Assembly (NCBI GenBank): GCA_013423385.1
Contig: BLZA01000030.1
Location: forward strand, 1,133,168 to 1,197,167
From: Naganishia liquefaciens
Taxonomy: Eukaryota; Basidiomycota; Tremellomycetes; Filobasidiales; Filobasidiaceae
Direction of reading: 5' to 3'
Length of the DNA: 64,000 nt
In this document: piece by piece, positions 45,795 to 55,724 of the stretch
Layout of the letters: each line of letters starts with the position of its first letter
Numbering within the stretch: position 1 is the first letter of the stretch
The notes under the pieces: model-generated
Seen by the model: the letters and a program-made list of their open reading frames with translations, nothing else
What the model was told of the DNA's origin: nothing
The model's database searches: none
Program-made: the position numbers and the translations under genes

Positions 45795-48745
45795 ATGGAC
45801 CGTCCCCCGGCTCCTGCACGGAGCAACACCGCTCCACGAGCGAAACCCAACCTCTTCATGCCCAACAAGCGCAAAGCTGCCGCGCGACCCGCTCCTTCCT
45901 CGTCCGCCGTTGCCGCGGCCGCCGCCGCCGTTGCAGGTCCCTCTGTGCAGACTCCAACGCTCCGAGCGCTCGGGAAACAACGTCCGCCCGTCGAGGAGAG
46001 GTCTGCATCTCCGGCCGCTCAGGCATCTCCGAGCGTCGACGATGTGGATCTGTCGGGCAGGCCGTACAGCGAATATGACATCGTTTCCCTCGGTATTCCG
46101 CCTGCGGTCGAGTTGACAAACGGTATCAACATGGGCGCAGACTTCAACGTGTTGAGGCTTTACCAACTCAATTCTTCCAACCCGCCGCCCGACCTCACCA
46201 ATCCGCGGGCGGAAATCTACTTTAATCGACAGAATCCCAATGACCGGCCTTTTTCGGCGCCGCAACTCGATGCGGAAAAGGAAGCAAAACGACTCGCGCG
46301 GGAAGAGCTCAAGAAGCCGATTCAGAACGGACCGAACGGCGAGTGGCGGGTGCCCGTGGTGGATCGGGATCTCGTGCATCAGGTCGACCAGCGAACGGGG
46401 GAAAAGATGTGGCGCATCGTGCAGGATCCGAGTTTGGTAGCACCCGAGGCGAGAAAGGCCGAGAAGAAGGACGGAGCCGCAGGTGGACGATTCGACAGGC
46501 ATAAAAGGCGTGGCGGAGGAGGCGGTCGGGGACGCGGAGACGACCGCGGCAGTAAAGTCTTCCAGCGTACGGGCAATTTCAAAGACAGCGAAGCCTCGGC
46601 GCGCAATCACCAAGAACTCAATCGTGAAAAATTGCCGCTCGTCATTCAGGGCGTGTTTCCTAATCCCGAGTACCGGCCCAACGAGCCGGATCGAACCGAC
46701 TCGCGCGGCCGACCAATTCCGCCGACGGTGGAGCAAAAATGGGTGGGCAAGCACCAGCAGACGGAGAATGAGGCTTGGGCGGCGTTGATGTTTGAGAATG
46801 GTGTTGGCGGGCAGAGAGTGTCGCTAAAGGTGATCGATCGAGAGTACAAGTTTGAGCCGCATCGGCATATTAATGTTCCCCCAACGAGTTACGATGCCGG
46901 GCAACTCGTAGGTCTTTTGGCAGCAGTCTGAGGTTGGAGCTGACCGGGCTCATTCGGTCAGATGCTGCAACACATGGAGGGCAAAAACTCCATGCCGCGC
47001 TTTGCATTCCACAACCCGGAATCCGAAAGCGCACTCGCCGATCCCTCGACCATCGATACCGATTCCGCGCCAGCGACGGCCACGTCAGATTCTCAAGGCC
47101 AAGATGTCAAGCCGCTCTTCCGAAACACGGGCGACGGCAACCCGGATGCATTCCCGCGGATGCTCGCGCCCACGAGGGGTCGGACGCTCGATCGGTTCGG
47201 GGGCGGGTCGTTGAAGGTCAAGCTGGAGCAAGGCGCGTTTGGCGGCGGGGAGGATGACAAGTCGCAGGTCAAGCGCGAGGCGGGCGGGTGGATGTGGGGC
47301 GATGAAGATGCGCCGCGACGTGGGCGAGTGAGTATGTTGGGATGATAGTAAGCAGCGTGCTGACGTGTTCTGCAGGGAATCGAGAGGGCGGATGACGAAG
47401 AGTTGGACTTTAACGAGGATGTGGCCGATGACGAGGAAGCTGTTGCAATGGGTGTTGATGATGAAGAGATTGAGCGAGAGACCAAGGTCTGTTTCGAGGC
47501 AGGGATCAGGCATTCGCAAACTGACATCCTCAAAAGGCTCGACTGCAAGAGGAATTCATCCGTGCCAACGCGACAGCTGGCAATCTCAATCGTGAGCAAA
47601 CGCCCGAATCCGACGACGAAGTCGATCCGGCTGTACGCGAGCGCAAGCAAGCCGAATTGCGCAGAGAGCGCAAGCTGAGACGACGGCTGAGACGGGAGCG
47701 AAAGGCTCGTGGCGAGGTTGGCAGCGAGGAAGACGACGATGACGATGACGACGATGATTCGCTCTTTGGATCTGTAGGTTATGCACACACTTCCGCCGAA
47801 GAAACGAGCTGACGCGCGGAGCAGGATGACAGCAGTACTGAATCCGAGGAGGAGGTCAAGCCCGTCATTGAAGACATCAAACCCGTCATCACGGCGCCCA
47901 CGCCTCCAGCTCCCTCAACAATTGGATCGCCACCACGAAGCCGTGCGGCGAGTCCCATGTCGGCGCGTGTCGGCTCCGCGCGCTCTGTGTCCCCCATGGC
48001 AAGCGCCGGTGCAGGACATCACCTGGTGGCATCTCGTGCTCTGAGTCCGCAGGGCAAACGTGCGTCTTCCTCTTCGCGAAAACGAAAGAATGATGAGTCA
48101 CAGACGGCGCCGCCGGAAGCGGGACGCTCGAACGGAGGGGTCGCGGCCGGAGCTTTGCAGAGTTTCAAGAAATCACGTCCGAATACCGATGCGGGCGATC
48201 GCAGGGCGACGCCTATAGACGCGCAACACGTGCCTGTCGCGAGTCCAATGGATGTCGACGTCGATATTAAGCCTGGCACTCACATTCCAGGACATCCGAC
48301 GGGTCTGCCCAAGCACAAGGCGAGGGGAAAGAAAAAGAAACCAGACGGTTCAGCCAGCGACGCGACCTCGTCTCGTGTGGGATCGCCCGCGGTCAGCGCC
48401 GGACGCGAGGCCAGTCCCGCGGAGCAGTCCTCCAGACCCGCTGCACGCGAAGCCAGTCCCTCCGGTGTTGCAGCTGCCGCCGCCGGCCACCACCCAACGT
48501 ACGGGCCGCTCACGGCGCAGGAACACAAGGAAGCGATCGTGGACGAGTACGACGGCAAGATAACCGAGAGCGAATTCCGGAACCTGTTCCGCGGAAAGGA
48601 CCGCATGAGCGTCAAGGATATACGTGACCATTTCGGCAAGCGCATGAAGAAAAATCCACGAGGGATCTTGTCGGCAAAATTCCTCTCGTGGAAGTTTTGC
48701 AACAGTGTGGATGGAGGATTTGCGCTCAAAAAAGAGTTCCAGTGA
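45795..48745 (+). CDS. TFG1: Transcription initiation factor IIF alpha (RAP74)
   Basis: Large TFIIF subunit; binds Pol II with TFIIF beta, stabilises the preinitiation complex and aids promoter escape. Five exons in phase: 45795-46907, 46962-47327, 47376-47486, 47537-47773 and 47825-48745 (about 915 residues). The N-terminal half carries the dimerisation triple barrel, split as in Tfg1: the early FNVLRLYQLNSS block and, after a charged insert, WVGKHQQTENEAWAALMFE. The central part has WMWGDEDAP, the acidic GIERADDEELDFNEDVADDE block and LQEEFIRAN. The end is the winged-helix domain that binds the CTD phosphatase Fcp1: ITESEFRNLFRGKDRMSVKD and SAKFLSWKFCNSVDGGFALK. Long Ser/Ala-rich disordered linkers lie between. 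The two-part N domain and the WH end make the call firm. Confidence 0.93.
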
Positions 48746-49204
48746 TACGAGAAGACGTAAAAGATTTATCGGTCAAAGGTCATCGCTTGCCAACCTGGCT
48801 CAATATAGATGTTGCTTGCGCCATAAGATAGAGTTTGGTACTGGACTGGATTTACTGGCGCCCTCGAATGGCTTCCGAAGTCTTGAAAAGATTACAGCGC
48901 TGGTTCCCTTCTTGTCAACCCGTAGTACCGTGTCGTCGCTAGTCTCCGAATGAGAGGTAAAGACCGGCAGTCAAAAGTAAAGGACGGCATTGTGACGTGA
49001 TGATCATTCCAGTCGGGAGACGTGCAATTCCCCTGCAGCTTGCGGTAGGCGGAGAGGAAAGCCCACTCCTGGATATCGTCAAAGCATACTTTGTGTGTCA
49101 CAACCGCCAACTTGCGAGACTGTAATATAAATACATCGTGTATCCGTCAAAGAGAGGGCTAGCAGACACATACAACCAATGTAGAGGCGCATTCCGAAGA
49201 GAGT
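48746..49204. other. Convergent intergenic gap
   Basis: About 460 bp between the TFG1 stop and the stop of the membrane-protein gene. No further feature recognised. Confidence 0.5.
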
Positions 49205-51214
49205 TCAAGCAGACTCATACCCATCCAGCGCCCTGATGGCCTCCCGCCCTTCCGCATCCTGCCGCTCGACAAGCAAGGCATCACCAAGGGACTCTACAAA
49301 TCCATTTGCGCCAGCCCGGCGCACGACTGCATCCTTGATCCTGCTTTCCCAACGCTTCATGAAGCGACCCTCCTTGTATCCGTGCAGCTGAAACAACTGG
49401 GTTGCGTCTTCGCAGTCAGTATCGTCCGTCGAGCTCGGTCCAAGGCGGACTTCTTGATTTCCCGCGACGGCTGTGGGCCCCTCGAAGCTTTTCGCTACAC
49501 CATACGGCACGTAACATTTCAGTGGGTCTGCCGGCGGAGAGTCAATGTCCCATCATGACTGGAGCCGAAGAAGAATACGTACACCAAGCATTGGCGACTG
49601 CCCATTTCCCGCCTGCGAAAAGGCGCTTGCTGCGAAGTAGGAATGACGATCAATGGACGGCCACGTTGATGAATCCCAACCTACTAGAGCCACACAAACG
49701 GATAGAGCAATGTCACCCATAAGAGCAGGAGTACCCATGTCTGTTGTGTCGCAAGATAAAGCTTCCGTTAGAAGAGAGACTACACGTCGGGCCGCGACGG
49801 ACCTTCGAAAGCCATCGGGTCAAGTGGTTGTCCGGCTGTACCGTGACGGCTGACCGCTGCTGGATGAACTGTACATTAACGTTACCTTGATAATCCGTGG
49901 AAGCGATGGCCGCTCTGATTGCTAATCATGAAACGCCGCAGAATAAGCCTCGATGCATTTCATGGGACAGAAAGACGACCAACCGGCAAGTAGAGCACCG
50001 GGCTCCCATCCGTACACAACTTTTTGCAACCGAAATTCCTTCAAGGGCAGCGGAGACTGGCAAAACTCGCGACACCAATCGAGCAAGGTTGCATTTTCGA
50101 GCTCTGCGCCATTCGACGCGGAATGACCGTCTTCCATTGTCTCGAGACGTTCATATACGCCATCAGTGTTCGCCGAACGCCCATGCGAACTTGTCTGATA
50201 CGACGCTTCACTCTGCGACCTCACGCAATCCCGAACAGCTTGAATCTCCTGCTCGACATCCTGTGGCAAAGGTGTCCATGACGGCAACCCCTTTGCGAAC
50301 CGGGCGGCACTAAGTCTTTTCCACACATGCTTCTCTCGCTTGACAAATCGTACACCTGGCTTTGTAGCGCGTGACTTGGAGTCGAAAGTGTCAGAGGCAT
50401 TCGTCGAACGGCCGCGTAGCCAGTCGAGCCACGAGGTTTCACGGTAGTGCGGTCCGTAGGGTCGAAACTCGGGGTGGAAAGTCGAGTTGAAGGTTCCCCT
50501 TGGAACGGCACGATCCGGGCGAGCGGTTATCAACGTGCGAGAGTCAACGGTCGATTCGAGGATGGATGTGAGGTCGATCTGACAGATAAGACAAGATGAG
50601 AACATGTTGGGCGGATAGTGACAACAAGCTTGCCTCGAAATTGAAATCCACCACGATATCGTTCTGCGATCGATTCCTGTTGACCGGATCGTTGTAGCTA
50701 TGGTTCGAATCCATAATGTGACTCTGGTGATTGTGATAACCTTGACGATCAAGCCTGATTAGACCAGCGATGACCAGCAAGATGCAAACCGCTGACCGTA
50801 ACAGCATATCTTGAGAATTGGGGGTATGGCTGCTTGCTGTTTGAGAAAGGCTTCCATGATCACAGCTAAGAGATTAAGAAACGTCAGATCCCGCTGACTC
50901 TGACGACGCTAGGCCGTACGGTCATGCAGTCGAGGATCATGCGTCACCACCTCGCCCTGCGCCTTTACGGACGTCGCTATTCCGACAATCAGTTGTTCTG
51001 CATATGTCGGGTCTTCGACATCGGCAGGGATTGAGGTGCTGTAAAGCGGATACTGCTCCGGATCAAGAGGCGGCCGAGGGGAAATGCCATGGGAAGATGA
51101 GGCCGTCGAAGTGCCTTGCCAAGGTGTCTGAAGGGCATCGCCGTATGATGGTGGCGGAGCGGATTCTGCGGCGGTATCGGCGTCGGTATTAGAGAGATCG
51201 CTCTTGGTGGTCAT
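49205..51214 (-). CDS. Membrane protein of unknown function
   Basis: Eight small exons join in phase: 51214-50920, 50865-50797, 50740-50634, 50578-49999, 49921-49803, 49740-49685, 49629-49583 and 49527-49205 (about 531 residues). The first exon is Pro/Ser-rich, ends in GEVVTHDPRLHD and continues as VIMEAFLKQQAAIPPILKIC. Further blocks are SHIMDSNHSYND, VVDFNFEIDLTS, WLDWLRGR, LLDWCREFCQSPLPLKEFRL, VVYGWEPAIRAAIASTDYQG, VQPDNHLTRWLSK and one hydrophobic helix (TWVLLLLWVTLLYPFVWLYK). My impression is that this GW...AIRAAI...DN.L.RWL...YPF.WL pattern recurs in uncharacterised fungal proteins, but I cannot name the family. The intron after 50634 starts GCAAGC (GC-AG). Taken exon by exon the pieces look like two unrelated small genes; phases and the continuous pattern argue for one. 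Confidence 0.65.
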
Positions 51215-51458
51215 ACTGCTACCGAAGAGCACTTGAATGAATCCTAGTCCAGGGTGAGGCAAATGGATCCAGGCCGCCGATATCGTTGCACGGCAGTGAC
51301 GGTGCTGACGATCGATGTACTTGGCTGTACTTTATTTGCTTCCCACAAAGTAAACACTGGCAAGAAATGTTGCATTGCACGACATCATCCCGCTTCATTC
51401 AACCACTCGATTCAGCCCGCCACGGACTAACAACTGATTTCTACTGAGAATCCGCAAC

Positions 51459-53537
51459 ATGACACAAGAGAACGCCTTGGAATGGCTCGTGGCTTCTGGC
51501 GGCTGGTACGATGAGACCGCCATGGGTCTGCAAGAGTATCCAGGCATGGGCCTCGGCGCCGTCGCTCTGCGCGATCTCGAGGTATGTTCCCCTTCTTATT
51601 ATCAACAGTCTCTAAAGCTCGATTTACAGGAAGACACGCTGCTCTTCACTGTGCCCTCTCAGCTGCTCTTATCAGCGGAGCACTCTGACTTGCGTACGCA
51701 TCTATCAAGCGCAGATTGGAAAGATCTGGTCGAGATTGGCGGCTGGACGGCGCTCATCTTGTGCATGATGTGGGAAGATGCGCAAGGCGTGAGAAGCAAG
51801 TGGTATGGCTATCTTCGTGAGTCCCGATGTGGCAGACGATAGAATACCGCTTCCGGGCTAATACTTTCAGCTAGGTACATTGCCGGAGCGCTTTGACACG
51901 CCAATGTTCTGGTCAGAAGAGGAATTAAAGTGGCTTCAAGGCACAGATCTGCTGAGTTTGTGATCAGATCGGCTCCTGTGACGTCTGCTTATATGTTTGT
52001 GCAGGCAAAGTGGGCAAAGCTTCCGCGGAAGAGACTTACAAAACTAAAATCGTACCACTTCTCGAGGTACATACGCCTAGTTCCTCTTCGGTCGCTCTCC
52101 CTAATCACCCTGACCACAGAAATACCCTGAAGTCTTCACACCTGATAAGAGCGCGACACACCGACAGATCAAGCACTTCAGCGTTGACGATTTCCACGTC
52201 CAGGGTTCGCGCATGCTCTCAAGGTCGTTTTCTGTGCCGAAAAGCAGCGCCGACCGTGACCTGCTCGGGGACGTGTCGATGCAGAGTGGCGAGGATCAGG
52301 GCGATGGATCAGACGCTGCTATGTCGGCCGATGGTGTCGATGGGGAAGCGGAGCAGGCTGGGGAAGTCAAGAATCATCGAGAAGATGAAGAGAGGGATGT
52401 CAGCGATGCCGAGGAGAACAACGATGATGATGATGACGACGATGACAGTGACACCGAAGCAGAGGAGGAGGAAGTGATGGTTCCCGTGGCCGACATCTTG
52501 AATGCTGCGTTCGACTTGGATAACGTAAGCCAGAAATGTGTCTAGGGGCTCGGATACTGACTTGCGCAGGCCAACCTGTCCTTCGAGGATGGACGCTGTC
52601 AAATGTCTTCGACGAAGCGCATCGCCAAGGGGGAACAAATCGTGAGTGCGATCCACCGGGTGCCTTGCAGACTTCACAGCTTGACGTATATCTACAGTTC
52701 AACACGTATGGTGGACCGTCGAACAGTTATCTGCTGAGACGCTATGGCCATGTCGATGCCCTGCCCTTGCCAACCGACCTTGTCAAGCGGTTTTCCCTAG
52801 AACTTCGAACCTGGCCGTATGGAAACGTTGCAGATGATTTCGAAATTTCGGGCGAGGTCGTGCTTGAGGCCGTGGTTGAGGATTGGCGAGAGAGGAACAA
52901 GGGCAAAGCAGGGGATGAGACGGCGTTCCGCGCCAAGATGGTTGAAAGGGTCGACAGGTGGCTGGAGGCGTCCGGCTTTGGCGAGTAAGTCGTTCTTCAC
53001 GACGTCGCGACCTTTTGCTGATCATTCCCGAGCAGCACGTTCGTCATGGAATACGATGTCGACGAGTCTTTAGACGAGATGATTGCCTTTGTAAGGCTTC
53101 TTGCAATGGATGACACCACTTTCGAAGCGGGAAGGGAAAAGCAGAAAATTCCAAAGCCCAAGATCGAGGTCGAAAGCGATGGGAAACAGGTGATCAGAAT
53201 TTTAAAGGCTGTACTTGATGCGCAACGACGTGGTCTAGACCAGGATGCAAAGGTGAGTCATTTGCAAAGCGGGTTCGCACGAGCTCATCAGCTTCGACAG
53301 ACAATCCTTGCGGCATTGGACAAGCACAAGGCGGAAGCTTTGCCGCTGAACCAGTACCATGCTTATATCATCAAAGCAGCGATTCATCGACTGTTGTATC
53401 TCGCTGAAAAAGAGTTAGACGACAGGCTCAAGGCTGCAGTAAAGTCGGCGCAGGAAAAGGCAAGAGGGGGCAAGAAGCGCGGGCACTCGGAGACAAAAGG
53501 CGGTGGGAACAAAAAGCCGAAGACAAAAGTCAAATAA
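51459..53537 (+). CDS. SET-domain lysine methyltransferase (SETD6/RKM4 type)
   Basis: Predicted S-adenosylmethionine-dependent protein lysine methyltransferase; the closest characterised group methylates ribosomal proteins (yeast Rkm4) or other non-histone targets (SETD6). Nine exons in phase: 51459-51581, 51630-51816, 51875-51955, 52005-52066, 52120-52524, 52570-52641, 52698-52984, 53036-53252 and 53301-53537 (about 556 residues). N-terminal SET half: GMGLGAVALRDLEED (SAM-binding GxGxxA-like), LPERFDTPMFW and LLSKVGKASAEETY. The iSET region holds a long Asp/Glu-rich insert (52390-52480). Then come VADILNAAFDLDNANLSFED and the catalytic-pocket block FNTYGGPSNSYLLRRYGHVD, followed by the Rubisco-LSMT-type C-terminal helical domain with NQYHAYIIKAAIHRLLYL. 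The C-terminal Lys-rich tail looks nuclear. The substrate cannot be read from sequence. Confidence 0.88.
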
Positions 53538-54285
53538 GTGTATGACATGACGTGTTGTGCGTGTGAGCAGTCTGCAATTGCGAAACGGGTCAAGAACGGC
53601 CCGGTCCACTAGTCCGTCTTCAGCCTTGTACCTCTGCGCTTTACACGCAAGTGCCAGCACCGGGATTGGCTCATTGGCCAAGACCCGCTTCGCGATCTAT
53701 ATCTCTCACAGGGCAGTAACAGCTACGAGACTTGATATAGCAATAGATTCATTGCGCCTCACAACCTGAACATGGCTCCTTTCTTTTTCCGGCCGCCCAA
53801 GCGCGTTAGGTAGCCACCACGACATCCCCTGGGAAATATCAAGAGCGAAGATATAACGTTCTAGCTGCAAAGACTTTACAGACAAAGTGGTGATTTGACC
53901 CAAAATCTTCCTTGTCCATATGTACTTTGCTGCCGAATTTCGCAACTGCGACTGCCCTACGGTACGTATTGTGGACAACTTGAATCAGAAATATAGGAGA
54001 CCGCAGAAGCGGGTTTCGACCGCAATACGAAACTCGACGACGCGCACTTGAACACTTCACCGTATGGTCTAGGCGTCCCAAGATATTAGGGGAAAAAAAA
54101 GAAGGACAGGGCTGAAGTCGTGGGTGATCGCCCCTATCGGCGATCTCGCGTTTCGACTTGCTCCGCCTTCGATATGATAACGAATTGGCTGCAAAAACAC
54201 TCAAACTTTGCTCGTTCATCCTGACTTTTCGACTGGCCGTACCGGCACATGAATGGGCTCGGCCGATAGGCCATAGGAGGGGCTC
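53538..54285. other. Intergenic, nothing recognised
   Basis: About 750 bp between the SET-domain gene and the tRNA cluster. A 159-codon minus-strand frame (53839-54318) runs into the tRNA-like fragment and is not credible as a gene. Confidence 0.5.
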
Positions 54286-54345
54286 AAAAAGGATGATCAG
54301 AGTGGGATTCGAGCCCACGTCCCGGTACTAGGGGACGCGTAGCGG
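54286..54345 (-). pseudogene. tRNA-like 3' fragment
   Basis: The minus strand shows a perfect T arm (GTGGG-CTCGAAT-CCCAC), a preceding stem-loop TCCC...GGGA like the long variable arm of a serine- or leucine-type tRNA, a 3' acceptor-like TCTGATCA and a TTTTT terminator. No matching 5' half (expected to begin near GATCAGA) is present upstream. I read it as the 3' remnant of a class II tRNA gene. Confidence 0.4.
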
Positions 54346-54360
54346 CCCCGCTCCCCTCAA

Positions 54361-54431
54361 CAATCCCCGTTTTGCTTCCGCATTCCCCGTTTTGCTTCCG
54401 CCGCTTCCCGCCGGTAGCTAGCTAGCTAGCT
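54361..54431. repeat. Tandem 20-bp repeat followed by (GCTA)n
   Basis: Two copies of a 20-mer (aatccccgttttgcttccgc and attccccgttttgcttccgc) at 54362-54401, then four to five GCTA units at about 54413-54431. Another cttttgcttccgc-like piece occurs near 54530. Low-complexity filler between tRNA sequences. Confidence 0.8.
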
Positions 54432-54817
54432 GTCCCGTTCAGCGGAGTGCCCCGAGAGCTACCCGAGTCAGCTCGCCGCTTCCCTCAACTAGCCTCAAGA
54501 GCAGCTTCATCAAGAGCTGCCTCAAGCTTCCCTTTTTGCTTCCGCATCCTGCGCGCATTCGCGCATGAACAGGATACAATTACACAAGACGGCCAAATCA
54601 AGCTCGGCGAGATGTTCCATGGTTGTCACAGAAATGAGTGAGATGACTTCATCCATCAACAAAGACCCTCTTCGGGAAGAAATGGGCAGTACCTGATACG
54701 CATGCCAACCAAGATTGACAAAAATCCTTACATCCTATAATCCTATATAGCCACGGCCATCTCAAGCCCTTTTCTCTGTTTGAGGATACCCTCCCGGGTG
54801 CGAAGGGCAAAAAGCTG

Positions 54818-54914
54818 ATGACGGAGAGATTCGAACTCTCGCCCCGAAGGACCAGTGTTTGAAGCAGACGAGTGTCGACCTTAAACTGGCGGATTAGACC
54901 ACTTTCCTACGTCA
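54818..54914 (-). tRNA. tRNA-Leu(AAG) with intron
   Basis: Minus-strand cloverleaf: acceptor TGACGTA with TCCGTCA (one mismatch), D arm GGA...TCC around AAAGTGGTCTAA, anticodon stem CCAGT/ACTGG, long variable arm, T arm GAGAG-TTCGAAT-CTCTC, and TTTTT terminator at 54813-54809. The anticodon loop starts TT-AAG-G and carries an intron of about 21 nt at the usual position. Anticodon AAG (read as IAG after editing) and the long variable arm both point to leucine. Confidence 0.88.
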
Positions 54915-55017
54915 CCTGTTGGTGAAGGTGCGCGTGATCTTGTGATTTATGATTATGAGAACAAACAACGCGTTTTCCGCCAGTGTCGCGCCAGTGTGAT
55001 TAGATTTAAGAACGAAT

Positions 55018-55067
55018 CTCTCGACCTTAAACTGGCGGATTAGACCACTTTCCTATCTGACCTGTTG
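55018..55067 (-). pseudogene. Truncated duplicate of the tRNA-Leu(AAG) 5' half
   Basis: About 48 bp nearly identical to the D arm, anticodon region and 5' flank of the neighbouring tRNA-Leu gene (shared run ggattagaccactttccta on the plus strand, plus the flanking cctgttg). The 3' half is missing or collapsed. It lies about 110 bp upstream of the intact gene in the same orientation, so it is a partial tandem duplication. Confidence 0.85.
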
Positions 55068-55724
55068 ATATTCTGCTTTTTCTTGCCAAAATCAGTCAAT
55101 AAAATGTGTGGTCAGCACGCTCAGGCCAGTGGGGCTCAACAACTCCCCCTTCTCATGCTCATTCTTGAGGCCGATATATCAATGTCTCCTGCTTTCGATA
55201 AGAACTTCGATATTCCGCCGGACAGTCGCGCGAAATCCCAACATTTGACCATTGAACCGTTTGGATGACTCTCTAGAACGCTAGACAGCTTCACAGTTCT
55301 AAAGTCATTGGTCATGTCAACGACCGGACTCCTCACACCTCATAACAATCTGAGATACGTCAAGCAGACTCGCCTGTATCCGGGGGTCAGGTCTGTGGGA
55401 ACCATGATTTAAGCAGGCAAGGATATGCGTGTGAAATCAGCGACTGAACTGGAGGAACTCCTGGCCAACAATGATTGGTTGCTGACCGTGAGTTTAGCAC
55501 CGTTAGAAGATGGGCCTTGCTACCGGACAGCATCTCGCACGGACCAGCAATGCGAGCTAGATACATACAGAGAAATCCCTGCGGAAGCAAATCTGGCTTG
55601 CGGAGACCCCGGATAATCAGAGTCATCATCACGCATCGATCGGCCTCGACACGGTGCTTCATGTCGCCACCTCTTTCTTGGGAGAGAACAAGCTACCGCG
55701 ACCATCCTCGTTGCACCATAGACT
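55068..55724. other. Intergenic, promoter side of the GTPase gene
   Basis: About 650 bp. A 63-codon frame at 55425-55616 begins with a protein-like stretch (ATELEELLANNDWLLT) and a possible donor follows, but I could not extend it into a gene. Confidence 0.4.

Noticed and set aside
50544-50807. Frame starting MLLRSAVCILLVIAGLIRL, looking like a signal peptide
   Set aside because: It is better explained as intron plus downstream exon of the 49205-51214 gene; splicing at 50796-50741 joins ICCYG to YHNHQ in phase and the hydrophobic part is intronic.
54286-54345. Intact tRNA-Ser or tRNA-Thr
   Set aside because: T arm and terminator are good, but no 5' acceptor strand or D arm could be placed, and alternative folds leave no variable loop.
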